The position numbers were made by a program, and so were the translations under genes. A stretch of DNA of 39,007 nucleotides from an uncultured Oscillospiraceae bacterium (GTDB taxonomy: Bacteria > Bacillota > Clostridia > Oscillospirales > Oscillospiraceae): contig CALWXA010000068.1 in assembly GCA_944385395.1 (NCBI GenBank), positions 1 to 39,007 on the forward strand. The letters run 5' to 3'. Shown here piece after piece: positions 31,563 through 39,007 of this stretch. The notes beneath the pieces were generated by a model that did no database searches, was not told the DNA's origin, and was given only the letters and a program-made list of their open reading frames with translations. Position 1 is the stretch's first letter. The number at the start of each line of letters is the position of its first letter.

Positions 31563-32861
31563 ATGGAACAGCAGCTGAAAAAGTATATCGCCCTGAATAT
31601 CCTGGCCATGACGGGAACGTCCTGCTACGTTCTGGCCGACACCTTCTTCATCTCCATCGCAGCCGGCGCCGACGGCATCACCGCTCTGAATCTGGTGCTG
31701 CCGGTCTACGGTGTCATCTATGCGCTGGGCGCCATGATCGGTGTGGGCTCCGCCACCCGCCACGCCCTCAGCCGTTCCGCCGGAAAGACCGAGGATTTTT
31801 TCTCCAACTCCGTGTTCTGGACGCTGCTGCTCAGCTGTCTCTTTGTGGCCGGCGGCATCTGGTTCCCCGGTCAGATCCTGACGGCGCTGGGAGCCGATGC
31901 CCTGATCCTGCAGGTGGGGCTGCCCTACATCCGCATCGTTCTGTGCTTTGCCCCCTTCTTCATGCTCAACTACACCTTCACCGCCTTCGTCCGCAACGAT
32001 CAGGCACCCAGGTTGGCCATGGCCGCCACCCTGGTCAGCGGTATCTTCAACATCGTTTTTGACTACATCTTCATGTTTCCCCTGCAGATGGGCATGACCG
32101 GCGCCGCTCTGGCCACCGGTATTTCTCCCATCGTCAGCATGAGCATCTGTCTCATCCACTATCTCTCCCGGAACAGCACCATCCGCTGGAGCAAGGCCCT
32201 GCCCTCTTTCCGCAAGCTCATCAGCGCCTGTCAGCTGGGCGTGGTGGCCTTTGTAGGTGAGCTCTCCAGCGGCATCACCACGCTGGTATTCAACTTCATC
32301 CTGCTGGATCTGGCCGGCAACGTGGCAGTGGCCGCCTACGGCGTGGTGGCCAACATAGCCCTGGTGGGCACGGCCCTGTTCAACGGCATTTCCCTGGGGC
32401 TGCAGCCTGTGGCCAGCGCCGTGCACGGACTGGGAGATCCCGCTGCAGAAAAACGGATCTGCCGTCAGGCCCTGCGGATCGGGCTTCTGGTAGCCATAGG
32501 GACGGTAGGCGTGGTTCTGGTTCTGGCCCCGGGGATCGTTGCGATTTTCAACAGCGCAGGCTCCGCCCAGCTGGCCGCCTATGCCGAGCCGGGGATGCGG
32601 CTTTACTTCCTGGGCTTCCTGGTGGCGGCGGTGAACATCATCCAGTCCGGCTTTTTCAGCGCCATCGGGCTGGGCCGGGAATCCTCCCTCATCGCCTTGT
32701 CCAGAGGGGTATTCACCATTTCCATCATGGCCTTTGTGCTCTCCCATTTCCTGGGCGTCTGGGGCGTCTGGCTGGCTTTCCCCGCCGCCGAGGCGGTCAC
32801 CTTCGCAGCGGTTGTGGCGCTCTCCAGAAAACATGACAGAACCCAGGCAAAAAGCGAATAG
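31563..32861 (+). CDS. MATE-family multidrug efflux transporter
   Basis: A 432-residue membrane protein with about 12 segments in two homologous halves. The N-terminal half contains the MATE-typical GTSCYVLADTFFISIAAGADGI and ALNLVLPVYGV; FNGISLGLQPVAS marks the second half. GGAGG lies 9 nt before the ATG. MATE pumps export cationic drugs and metabolites using Na+ or H+. The gene stands alone, behind a leader with attenuator features, which suggests that expression is induced by a compound that affects translation. Confidence 0.93.
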   Translation: MEQQLKKYIALNILAMTGTSCYVLADTFFISIAAGADGITALNLVLPVYGVIYALGAMIGVGSATRHALSRSAGKTEDFFSNSVFWTLLLSCLFVAGGIWFPGQILTALGADALILQVGLPYIRIVLCFAPFFMLNYTFTAFVRNDQAPRLAMAATLVSGIFNIVFDYIFMFPLQMGMTGAALATGISPIVSMSICLIHYLSRNSTIRWSKALPSFRKLISACQLGVVAFVGELSSGITTLVFNFILLDLAGNVAVAAYGVVANIALVGTALFNGISLGLQPVASAVHGLGDPAAEKRICRQALRIGLLVAIGTVGVVLVLAPGIVAIFNSAGSAQLAAYAEPGMRLYFLGFLVAAVNIIQSGFFSAIGLGRESSLIALSRGVFTISIMAFVLSHFLGVWGVWLAFPAAEAVTFAAVVALSRKHDRTQAKSE

Positions 32862-32863
32862 TC

Positions 32864-32900
32864 AAAAAAGGATGCCCTTGCGCTGCAAGGGCATCCTTTT
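32864..32900. terminator. Bidirectional terminator between the MATE and cysteine desulfidase genes
   Basis: AAAAGGATGCCCTTG and CAAGGGCATCCTTTT form a perfect 15-bp stem with A/T-runs on both sides. Confidence 0.93.
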
Positions 32901-32936
32901 CCTTTGACAGCGCAAAAGCGTTCCGCTCATCAGGCG

Positions 32937-34208
32937 TCACTGCTTGAGTATGATGCGCAAAATCTCACGGTCCGTCTCCTTCATGCCGTTCCGGGCCAGG
33001 GCAGCCACATTCTCAATGGTTTCCTCAATGCCGGTTGTAACGATGCCGTCACCGCCCCGGAATTCGCTGCCGTGCATGTACATATTCATGCCAAGCAAAC
33101 CGGCTTCCACCGCAGAAGCGATCTTGGCGGCACACGACGCTTTGGCGCCGTCGCACACCACTCCGGAGTTGATGGCCACCGCATTGACAATGGTATGGGC
33201 GATCTCAGTAAAGCGCCCGCCATAGAGATACGTGATGCCCGCTCCCGCACCACAGCCGGCAGATATGGCTCCGCAATAGGCCGACAGGCAGCCGATGCCG
33301 GTTTTCAGGTGGATGGTCACCAAATTGGAAATCACCAGCGCACGGTACAGCTGTTCCTGCGAAACATTCAGCTCCCGGGCGTACACGATCACCGGCAGCG
33401 AAGCCGTCATTCCCTGGTTGCCGCTGCCGGAGTTGATGACCACCGGCAGCTCGCAGCCGCTCATCCGTGCATCCGATCCCGCCGCGGCATAGGCCTTGGC
33501 ACGGGTGCTGACACTGTTGCCATTGGTTTTGAGCAAAATCTTGCCGATACCGGCGCCCCAATCGCCGCTCAGTCCCTCCTGGGCGATGGCGGTATTGTAT
33601 TGGATCTGCCGGTCCAGAATCTCCTGAACATCCGCAATGGGGACTTCCTGGGCATACGCCACAATGTTCCTGACCGTCAGCAAACTGCGGTCGGCCTGTT
33701 CCCGGCTGGTCTGGACCTTATTGGAACGGTATACGATCTGCCCATCCCGGACAATGCGTTCTACGTTGGTGTGATCGTCCAGGATCGTCACCGAGGCGGT
33801 GTGTTCCCCGGCCTTGGCGTCAATGACGATCTCAAAAACACGGTCCGACTGCGCCTGCCGGACTGTCAGCGGAGTCTGCGCCAGATAGCCCGGAAGTGCG
33901 GCAATCTGCGCGTCGGTAACATCGGAGAGTACTTCCAGCTCCTTGTCCGGGTCGCCGCCGATAAATCCGATGGCTACGGCCGTTTCGATGCCCCGCAGTC
34001 CGCCGGTGTGGGGCACGATGACGCTTTTGACATTTTTGATGATGTTTCCGCTGACTGTGATCTCCGCCGTTTCCGGAAGCGCACCCAGGGCCTTTCTGGC
34101 AATGGCCGCTGCATAGGCCAGACTGATGGGTTCCGTGCAGCCCATGGCGGGAACCAGCTCTTCCTCCAGAATGGCTTTATATGTTTTCCTGATCGTATCG
34201 TCCAGCAT
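32937..34208 (-). CDS. cyuA: L-cysteine desulfidase / UPF0597 family protein (CyuA-like)
   Basis: A 423-residue protein of the L-serine-dehydratase-alpha-related UPF0597 family; the known member CyuA degrades L-cysteine to pyruvate, ammonia and sulfide. MGCTEPISLAYA (Cys24) at the N-terminus is the family hallmark, and cysteines in GIGCLSAYCG and CDGAKASC (Cys352, Cys359) are candidates for the oxygen-sensitive iron-sulfur cluster ligands. SGSGNQG is the conserved loop. The start at 34208 is taken over the upstream extension because GGCGGAG is close by and the extension overlaps the peptidase gene. It is the last gene of the thioredoxin/peptidase group, 49 bp after the peptidase. Confidence 0.85.
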   Translation of the reverse strand: MLDDTIRKTYKAILEEELVPAMGCTEPISLAYAAAIARKALGALPETAEITVSGNIIKNVKSVIVPHTGGLRGIETAVAIGFIGGDPDKELEVLSDVTDAQIAALPGYLAQTPLTVRQAQSDRVFEIVIDAKAGEHTASVTILDDHTNVERIVRDGQIVYRSNKVQTSREQADRSLLTVRNIVAYAQEVPIADVQEILDRQIQYNTAIAQEGLSGDWGAGIGKILLKTNGNSVSTRAKAYAAAGSDARMSGCELPVVINSGSGNQGMTASLPVIVYARELNVSQEQLYRALVISNLVTIHLKTGIGCLSAYCGAISAGCGAGAGITYLYGGRFTEIAHTIVNAVAINSGVVCDGAKASCAAKIASAVEAGLLGMNMYMHGSEFRGGDGIVTTGIEETIENVAALARNGMKETDREILRIILKQ

Positions 34209-34257
34209 ATCATTCTCCGCCTTTCTTAAAAATAGATGATGGGGCCCTCTCCTCCGT

Positions 34258-37143
34258 TCATACCCGGAGGCGGCGATCAAACTCCGTTTTACACGCATCC
34301 AAAGCCGTTTCCCCTGCCACCACACAGACACTGGCTGTTTCCATAGCCGCTTCCAGCAGATCACAGCAGGTCAGGAGATCTGCATGGGTAGTGCCCAGCA
34401 GTTCCCTGCGTTCCGTGATCCGTTCTTCATCGGTGATGCCCCGGAGCATGCGGCCGACAGCGCTGCGGCCGGCCTGTGCCGGACTCTGCAGCGGTTCGCT
34501 GTCTGACACCGCTCCGATAATCAGCTGGGCAAGGGGCTTCTGCTCCCGGCAGCAGCGGCGCAGATATTGGGGGATCTTATCATAAATGTCCAAAGAACGG
34601 GCCGGGTCGGGGTCCCTGTAAGAATAGCAGAACAGGCTGCCGCCGGAGGAGACTCCCAGGCCTGCGCCATAAGCGCCGCCCTGCACACGCACCTCATTCC
34701 ACAGGTAATCCAGAGAGACCAATTTGCTCAGCAGAGCAAAGCTGCCGTGCTTTCGCTCCGCAACCCGGCACAGGTCCGTGGCCTTTACCGCATAGCCGAT
34801 ACCGGCGGGTATCACCAGCGCTTCGTTTCCGGGTTTTCTGCCGTCCAGATGCAGCCGGGCGTCTTGCCGGCAGCCCTGGGGGAAAGCGCAGCACAGCCGC
34901 TGCAGCGGCTCGCCATCCAGAGCGCCGGTGACGCAGAGCGTCAGATTGGCTCTGGTAAAGGCTTCCCGGATCTCCAGCCAGGTCTCCTGCAGCGCCGGGA
35001 ACCGCTGGCTGTATTCCGCCGAAAGCCCCCGGAGCCAGTCATAGAAGGCATAGCCGCTGGCATGCTCCGCAGCGGCGCCCTCCGCAGTTTGACCCGCCAG
35101 CGCCCGGTACAAGCCATATTGGTGGCCGCTGGTCAAAATGGCCTGTTGGCACTGGGTAATCTTCTGGCGCAGGATCTCCAGCACCTTGCCGCTCTCATCC
35201 AGGCAGGTTTCCAGCAGCACTTCCTGCAGCAGCGCCACCGCCTCGTCCGCCTTGCTCTCCAGCACACTGACGGATACCCGCAAGTAGGGCGTGCACTCAT
35301 CCGGCTTGCCGAACTGTCCCAGCACCTCCACGCCAAAGCTCATATCGCCCAGGTTTGCCTTGATCTCCCGCTGCAGGGACAGGGCTGTATGCTGCCGGGT
35401 AGGCAGCTGCGTCAATACCCCGCAGAGCAGCGATGCGGCAGAAAGCGTCTCCAGCCGGACCCCCGGCAGGGCGAAGTACAGATCCAGATACACCGTGCCC
35501 ATGGTCTTGATCTCCGGGCGAAGAATATGCACATCCTCCGCCACGGTTTCCGATACCCGGATCAGCGGCGGGGTGTCCGGAATATCCTCCAGGGCCAGGT
35601 GCGGCATGGAGGCCAGGGCTTCCTCACTATCGGGTGTCTGCTGCCAGCGTGTCACATCCCGGGACTTCTCCTGCAAAGCGGACTTGTCCGCCGCATCCAG
35701 CGCCTGATACATGGCAGACAGGGCATCCTGACGTTTCCGGGCCGTCTCAGACTCCAGGCTGGCCGAAGGCAGCACCTGCAGCACCGCCAGGCCCGTATCC
35801 TGCAAAAACAGCTCCCGGAGCAGATCTTCAAAATAAGTGCCGTCCAATTTCTCACGCAGGGCGGCAAACACCGCTCCCACCTGCAGGTATTGGGTGGGGT
35901 CACCGCCGTAAAGCCAGGACTGGGAAGCCTGAATCGCCAGCTGCACTCCGTAGGGCTCCGTCCGCTCACGGGCATGGAACTCCAGGCGGTTCAGGGATGC
36001 CGTCAGCTCTTCACGGGAAATGCCCGCATTCACCATCTCTCCAATGATCTCCTGGAGCGCATCCTTCAGCCCGGGAAGCTGATCCCGGGTGGTATTGCGG
36101 ACCTGGAGCATGACAAAGTTCTGGGCCATACCGTCATCCACCGTAAATTCCACCGATGCGCCCAGACCCCGCTGCAGCACCGCAGCGGTAAGAGGCGCAC
36201 TGTTGGAACCGGCCAGGCAGTCCTGGAGAACTGCCAGAGCAGCGTTCCTGACGGGGTCTTCCCAGGTGCTGGCAATGCGGCCCATGGCAAAGTGATGCAG
36301 GTTTGTGCTCTCTTCCTCCGGCGAAACGGCATAGCAAACGGTCTGCTGACTGTAGGGCAGCGGTTCCTGGAAGGCAATGGCAAAATCCGGTTCACGGCAG
36401 TCCCAGCGGCTCAGGTACTCGCCATCCAGCAGCGCCAGGATCTCCTCCAGGTCCATGGTGCCGTCCAGGAAGATCCGGGCATTGGAAGGATGATAATACC
36501 GCTTATGGGCCGCCAGAAAAGCTTCGTACGTCAGTTCAGGGATATGGTCCGGATCGCCGCCGGAATTATAGCCGTAGCAGCTGTTGGGAAAGAGCTGCTT
36601 GGTCATGCTGCTGCGGATGATCTCATCCAGCGAGGACATGGCGCCCGTCATTTCTCCGTAGACAACGCCTACATAGTGGGGCATGCCGCTCTCATCAAAT
36701 TCGCAGCGCCAGCCCTCCTGACAGAAAATATTCTCATTATGGTAGATGGCCGGGCAGAACACCGCATCCAGATACACCCGCATCAGATTATGGAAGTCCG
36801 CATCGTTTCTGCTGGCTACAGGATACATGGTCTTGTCCGGGAAGGTCATGGCGTTGAGGAATGTGTTCAGCGACCCCTTCAGCAGTTCCACAAAGGGCTC
36901 TTTGACAGGATATCTGTCCGACCCGCACAGCACCGAGTGCTCCAGAATATGGAAAACACCGGTGTCGTCCTGGGGAATGGTCTGGAACATGATCGAAAAG
37001 GTCTTGTTCTCATCCTGCCGGCCGGTATACACAAGCTCGGCTCCCGTTTTCCGGTGACGGAAAAAGTGCACATCCGCCTCCAGTTCCGCCACACGGGTTA
37101 TGGACAGCAGCTCAAAGCCGCTGTATACGTTTTTTATTTCCAT
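34258..37143 (-). CDS. M16C-family zinc peptidase (presequence-protease-like)
   Basis: A 961-residue cytoplasmic metallopeptidase related to insulinase and PreP, which degrades short unfolded peptides in an enclosed chamber. The inverted zinc motif HILEH (His65, Glu68, His69) is intact, followed by the PreP-type LKGSLNTFLNAMTFPDKTMYPVAS. Four M16 domains fit in this length, with the M16C-associated region in the middle. AGGTGAT is placed well for ATG 37143; two in-frame starts 6-9 bp earlier overlap it. It lies between the flavin thioredoxin reductase (42-bp gap) and the cysteine desulfidase, in one apparent operon. Confidence 0.93.
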   Translation of the reverse strand: MEIKNVYSGFELLSITRVAELEADVHFFRHRKTGAELVYTGRQDENKTFSIMFQTIPQDDTGVFHILEHSVLCGSDRYPVKEPFVELLKGSLNTFLNAMTFPDKTMYPVASRNDADFHNLMRVYLDAVFCPAIYHNENIFCQEGWRCEFDESGMPHYVGVVYGEMTGAMSSLDEIIRSSMTKQLFPNSCYGYNSGGDPDHIPELTYEAFLAAHKRYYHPSNARIFLDGTMDLEEILALLDGEYLSRWDCREPDFAIAFQEPLPYSQQTVCYAVSPEEESTNLHHFAMGRIASTWEDPVRNAALAVLQDCLAGSNSAPLTAAVLQRGLGASVEFTVDDGMAQNFVMLQVRNTTRDQLPGLKDALQEIIGEMVNAGISREELTASLNRLEFHARERTEPYGVQLAIQASQSWLYGGDPTQYLQVGAVFAALREKLDGTYFEDLLRELFLQDTGLAVLQVLPSASLESETARKRQDALSAMYQALDAADKSALQEKSRDVTRWQQTPDSEEALASMPHLALEDIPDTPPLIRVSETVAEDVHILRPEIKTMGTVYLDLYFALPGVRLETLSAASLLCGVLTQLPTRQHTALSLQREIKANLGDMSFGVEVLGQFGKPDECTPYLRVSVSVLESKADEAVALLQEVLLETCLDESGKVLEILRQKITQCQQAILTSGHQYGLYRALAGQTAEGAAAEHASGYAFYDWLRGLSAEYSQRFPALQETWLEIREAFTRANLTLCVTGALDGEPLQRLCCAFPQGCRQDARLHLDGRKPGNEALVIPAGIGYAVKATDLCRVAERKHGSFALLSKLVSLDYLWNEVRVQGGAYGAGLGVSSGGSLFCYSYRDPDPARSLDIYDKIPQYLRRCCREQKPLAQLIIGAVSDSEPLQSPAQAGRSAVGRMLRGITDEERITERRELLGTTHADLLTCCDLLEAAMETASVCVVAGETALDACKTEFDRRLRV

Positions 37144-37185
37144 CTGCATCACCTGTATTCTCTCATCTGTTCCCCAGGGGGCAAG

Positions 37186-38040
37186 TTATTGGCCCGCCGC
37201 CAGATATGCGATCACGCTATGGGCGGCTACATTGCCCTCGCCCACCGCTTTTGCAATCTGGTATGGACCGCCGGTACAATCCCCCGCCGCAAAGCAACCG
37301 GCAAGATTGGTGGCCATGGTACGGTCCACCACGATCTGCCCGGCCTCCATGCCGATGCCGTGCAGCAGCGTGGACGGAGCGATGGCATCCCGCATGCAGA
37401 AAAGCCCGTCCAGAGGCAGCCGTGTACCGTCGCCCAGAGTCAGGGACGTCAGCCGCTGCTCGCCCTGGATGCGCTCAATCTTCTGGCGCAGCACGCAGAT
37501 ATTGTCGCCGCTCACGCCGCAGTCCTTATAATACGGGAACAGGTAGACCTTTTGCGCCAACTGGGCAAGATACTGGATCTCGTGCTCAAAACGGCTGGCA
37601 TAGCAGACCACGCCGATGGTCTTGTCCCGGTACAAAAAGCCGTCGCAGGTAGCGCAATAGCTGACGCCACGGCCCAAAAGCGCTTCTTCCCCGGGAATGG
37701 TGCGGCTGGTCACCACGCCTGTTGCGAAAATGATGGTCCGGGCATCGAAGATCTCGTTGTCAGCCAACAGCGTATAACCGTCTTTGCCGTCCATGATCTG
37801 GCTGACCATCTTGTCTGTAATGGTCAGCTCCATCTGCTGGGCCTGCCGGACAAAGCTGCTGTGCAGCTCCTCTCCGCTTACCAGGGCAGCACCGGGATAG
37901 TTGGCGATCTGCTCGGAACGGCGGACTTTATCCGACATCGTTTTGCTGCCGAACCAGACAAAGCTCTTGTTATGAAGCTTCAGGTTCAGTGCAGCAGAAA
38001 GGCCTGCCGGGCCTGTCCCGATGATGGCACAGTCAAACAT
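37186..38040 (-). CDS. Flavin thioredoxin reductase lacking the NADPH motif (predicted ferredoxin-dependent)
   Basis: A 284-residue FAD enzyme that should reduce the thioredoxin encoded just upstream. The FAD motif GTGPAG (residues 8-13), the redox pair CATC (Cys129, Cys132) and the C-terminal GCFAAGDCTGGPYQ are intact. Where NADPH-dependent enzymes have GGGxSA and later HRR, this protein reads VVCYASRFEHE and LFPYYK, so the NADPH-binding residues are absent. This matches the ferredoxin-dependent flavin thioredoxin reductases known from Clostridia. ATG 38040 is chosen because AAGGAG lies 8 nt upstream, instead of the longer form overlapping trx. Electron donor is an inference. Confidence 0.88.
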   Translation of the reverse strand: MFDCAIIGTGPAGLSAALNLKLHNKSFVWFGSKTMSDKVRRSEQIANYPGAALVSGEELHSSFVRQAQQMELTITDKMVSQIMDGKDGYTLLADNEIFDARTIIFATGVVTSRTIPGEEALLGRGVSYCATCDGFLYRDKTIGVVCYASRFEHEIQYLAQLAQKVYLFPYYKDCGVSGDNICVLRQKIERIQGEQRLTSLTLGDGTRLPLDGLFCMRDAIAPSTLLHGIGMEAGQIVVDRTMATNLAGCFAAGDCTGGPYQIAKAVGEGNVAAHSVIAYLAAGQ

Positions 38041-38060
38041 ATTCCCATCTCCTTTTTCGG

Positions 38061-38384
38061 TCATTCTCCGTACAGAACTCTGGAGATCTCCGCTTCGATT
38101 TCCTCCCGGGGATGAAAGCCCCCGATCATCCGGTCCTTTTCCTCTCCGTTCAGATAGAAGATCAGGGTGGGCGTACCCGGCACATGGTATTTTTCCATCA
38201 TGTCCCAGTCATTTTCAAGATTGCACTTGGCCCAGTTGATATCCGGATTCTCCTCTACGATATCCGCCAGAATTCGGTCAATGAGCTTGCAGGGACCGCA
38301 CATGGAAGTATAAAAGTCTGCGATCCAGAAGCCCTCTTTGGTGATCTCATCATAATCTTTTGTGGTCGGATATGCAATCGCCAT
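38061..38384 (-). CDS. Thioredoxin
   Basis: A 107-residue thioredoxin-fold protein with the redox site CGPC (Cys29, Cys32) and the cis-proline segment VPGTPTLIF. The residue before the site is Met instead of the usual Trp, and the N-terminal strand is short, so it is a somewhat divergent thioredoxin. It lies 20 bp upstream of the flavin thioredoxin reductase, its likely partner, and begins 1 bp after the stop of the upstream unknown gene. Confidence 0.92.
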   Translation of the reverse strand: MAIAYPTTKDYDEITKEGFWIADFYTSMCGPCKLIDRILADIVEENPDINWAKCNLENDWDMMEKYHVPGTPTLIFYLNGEEKDRMIGGFHPREEIEAEISRVLYGE

Positions 38385-38385
38385 T

Positions 38386-38832
38386 TTACTTTCCTCCGTA
38401 AATTATGGTCAGGATTTGCTCTTTTGCCCGGTGGGTAAGCTTTTTCAGAGCATCGGCGGAAACCGTGGGGTCCGTATCCTCTTCCCCGCTTTCCGTGATG
38501 GCCCGCAGGATCAGGCAGCTGCGCACAGTCTCCGTGGCAGCATCCCGGCGGCTTTCATAAAAGGACTGCTTGTCCGTGGTGCAAAAAATGCTGGCAATAT
38601 CGGGGTAGATGACCGCATAGTACTCCTTGAGCTCCATACGGAAATCACGCTTCCACTCCTCCGGGGTAAGGCTGTCCAGCTGGAAGCGGGCGTTGAGGGC
38701 AGCATATTCCAGATCCGTGATGCGGAGGATATCCTCCCGGTTCACCGGGTCCATCTGGGCCGTTGCCGCCAGCTTTTCCAGCAGCGACGCCAAAAGCCGC
38801 CCGGCATATGCGTCCCGCAGCTGCCGCTCCAT
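38386..38832 (-). CDS. Unknown protein, possibly 5'-truncated
   Basis: At least 148 residues, mostly charged and helical, with no recognised domain, signal peptide or membrane segment. The ATG at 38832 has no ribosome binding site, and the frame continues upstream with coding-looking, GC-rich codons (RSLLREPAHYRAY) to about 38870. There the sequence becomes AT-rich and no ATG, GTG or TTG occurs before an in-frame stop. The gene may therefore be cut at its 5' end. It is the first gene of the thioredoxin group visible here. Confidence 0.6.
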   Translation of the reverse strand: MERQLRDAYAGRLLASLLEKLAATAQMDPVNREDILRITDLEYAALNARFQLDSLTPEEWKRDFRMELKEYYAVIYPDIASIFCTTDKQSFYESRRDAATETVRSCLILRAITESGEEDTDPTVSADALKKLTHRAKEQILTIIYGGK

Positions 38833-38926
38833 ATAGGCACGGTAATGTGCCGGTTCCCGCAGTAGCGACCGATGATGAGCAAAATATATAAGCGAACTGT
38901 ATTTGGCATATGCCGATGCCGAAGGT

Positions 38927-39007
38927 ATGAGTTCTTTTTCGGATAATGATCTTTCCAGTTTTCCTGACTATGCAGAAGATCTGGATGATCGGCGCATTGA
39001 CTTCTAT
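38927..39007 (+). CDS. Start of an unidentified ORF running off the window
   Basis: ATG 38927 opens a frame to the window end, reading MSSFSDNDLSSFPDYAEDLD and continuing. Base composition is visibly more AT-rich than elsewhere. The 27 residues are too few to identify; it could be a mobile-element protein or a chance frame. A perfect palindrome GGCATATGCC lies at 38905-38914 upstream. Confidence 0.3.
   Translation, partial: MSSFSDNDLSSFPDYAEDLDDRRIDFY

Noticed and set aside
34567..38115. Open frame of 1182 codons on the plus strand, opposite the M16 peptidase and reductase genes
   Set aside because: It is antisense to clearly conserved genes, has low-complexity His/Gln/Gly-rich sequence typical of GC-rich shadow frames, and no ribosome binding site.

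Overview
The window looks like chromosomal DNA from a GC-rich, anaerobic, spore-forming member of the Clostridia, most likely an Oscillospiraceae-type gut bacterium. This is inferred from an alpha/beta small acid-soluble spore protein, a perfect CIRCE element, strong Gram-positive ribosome binding sites, peptide, hexosamine and cysteine catabolism genes, and a thioredoxin reductase of the type lacking an NADPH site. No tRNA, rRNA, CRISPR array or complete mobile element was seen. Almost all sequence is coding, and Rho-independent terminators separate most transcription units.

Left part (1-8.4 kb, + strand): the 3' part of a GH13 alpha-glucosidase overlaps a GPH-family sugar symporter and a tiny Cys-rich protein. 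After a terminator, a new promoter and a 240-nt structured leader, there is an N-acetylhexosamine module: sugar nucleotidyltransferase, NahK-like 1-kinase, NagB, a divergent ROK protein and NagA. It offers two fates for amino sugars, activation to a nucleotide sugar or breakdown to fructose-6-phosphate. An SASP gene, an EamA exporter and a GntR/FCD regulator follow.

Centre (10.4-21.2 kb, - strand): a dipeptide/oligopeptide ABC operon (oppA-B-C-D-F) runs on into alanine dehydrogenase and the Xaa-His dipeptidase PepD, so uptake, hydrolysis and deamination are encoded in order. Upstream lie a type II pantothenate kinase and a dicarboxylate/amino-acid:cation symporter. HtpG (21.4-23.4 kb, + strand) is divergent and sits behind a CIRCE operator. 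A decayed YitT-family gene follows.

Right part (24.3-39 kb): a three-gene operon (YfcC-type permease, FGGY kinase, M81 metallopeptidase-like protein) is divergent from a DeoR-family regulator, with matching inverted operator-like sites at both promoters. Next come a CorA-like membrane protein without a visible GMN motif, and a MATE exporter preceded by a 15-codon leader ORF that overlaps a terminator hairpin, which looks like ribosome-mediated attenuation. The last minus-strand group is an unknown protein, thioredoxin, a predicted ferredoxin-dependent flavin thioredoxin reductase, an M16C peptidase and a cysteine desulfidase. At the extreme right edge the sequence becomes AT-richer and the last gene appears to lose its start, possibly at a rearrangement or insertion junction.

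The most interesting candidates are the MATE leader-peptide attenuator, the NADPH-motif-less thioredoxin reductase with its gene neighbours, and the uncharacterised YfcC/FGGY/M81 pathway.
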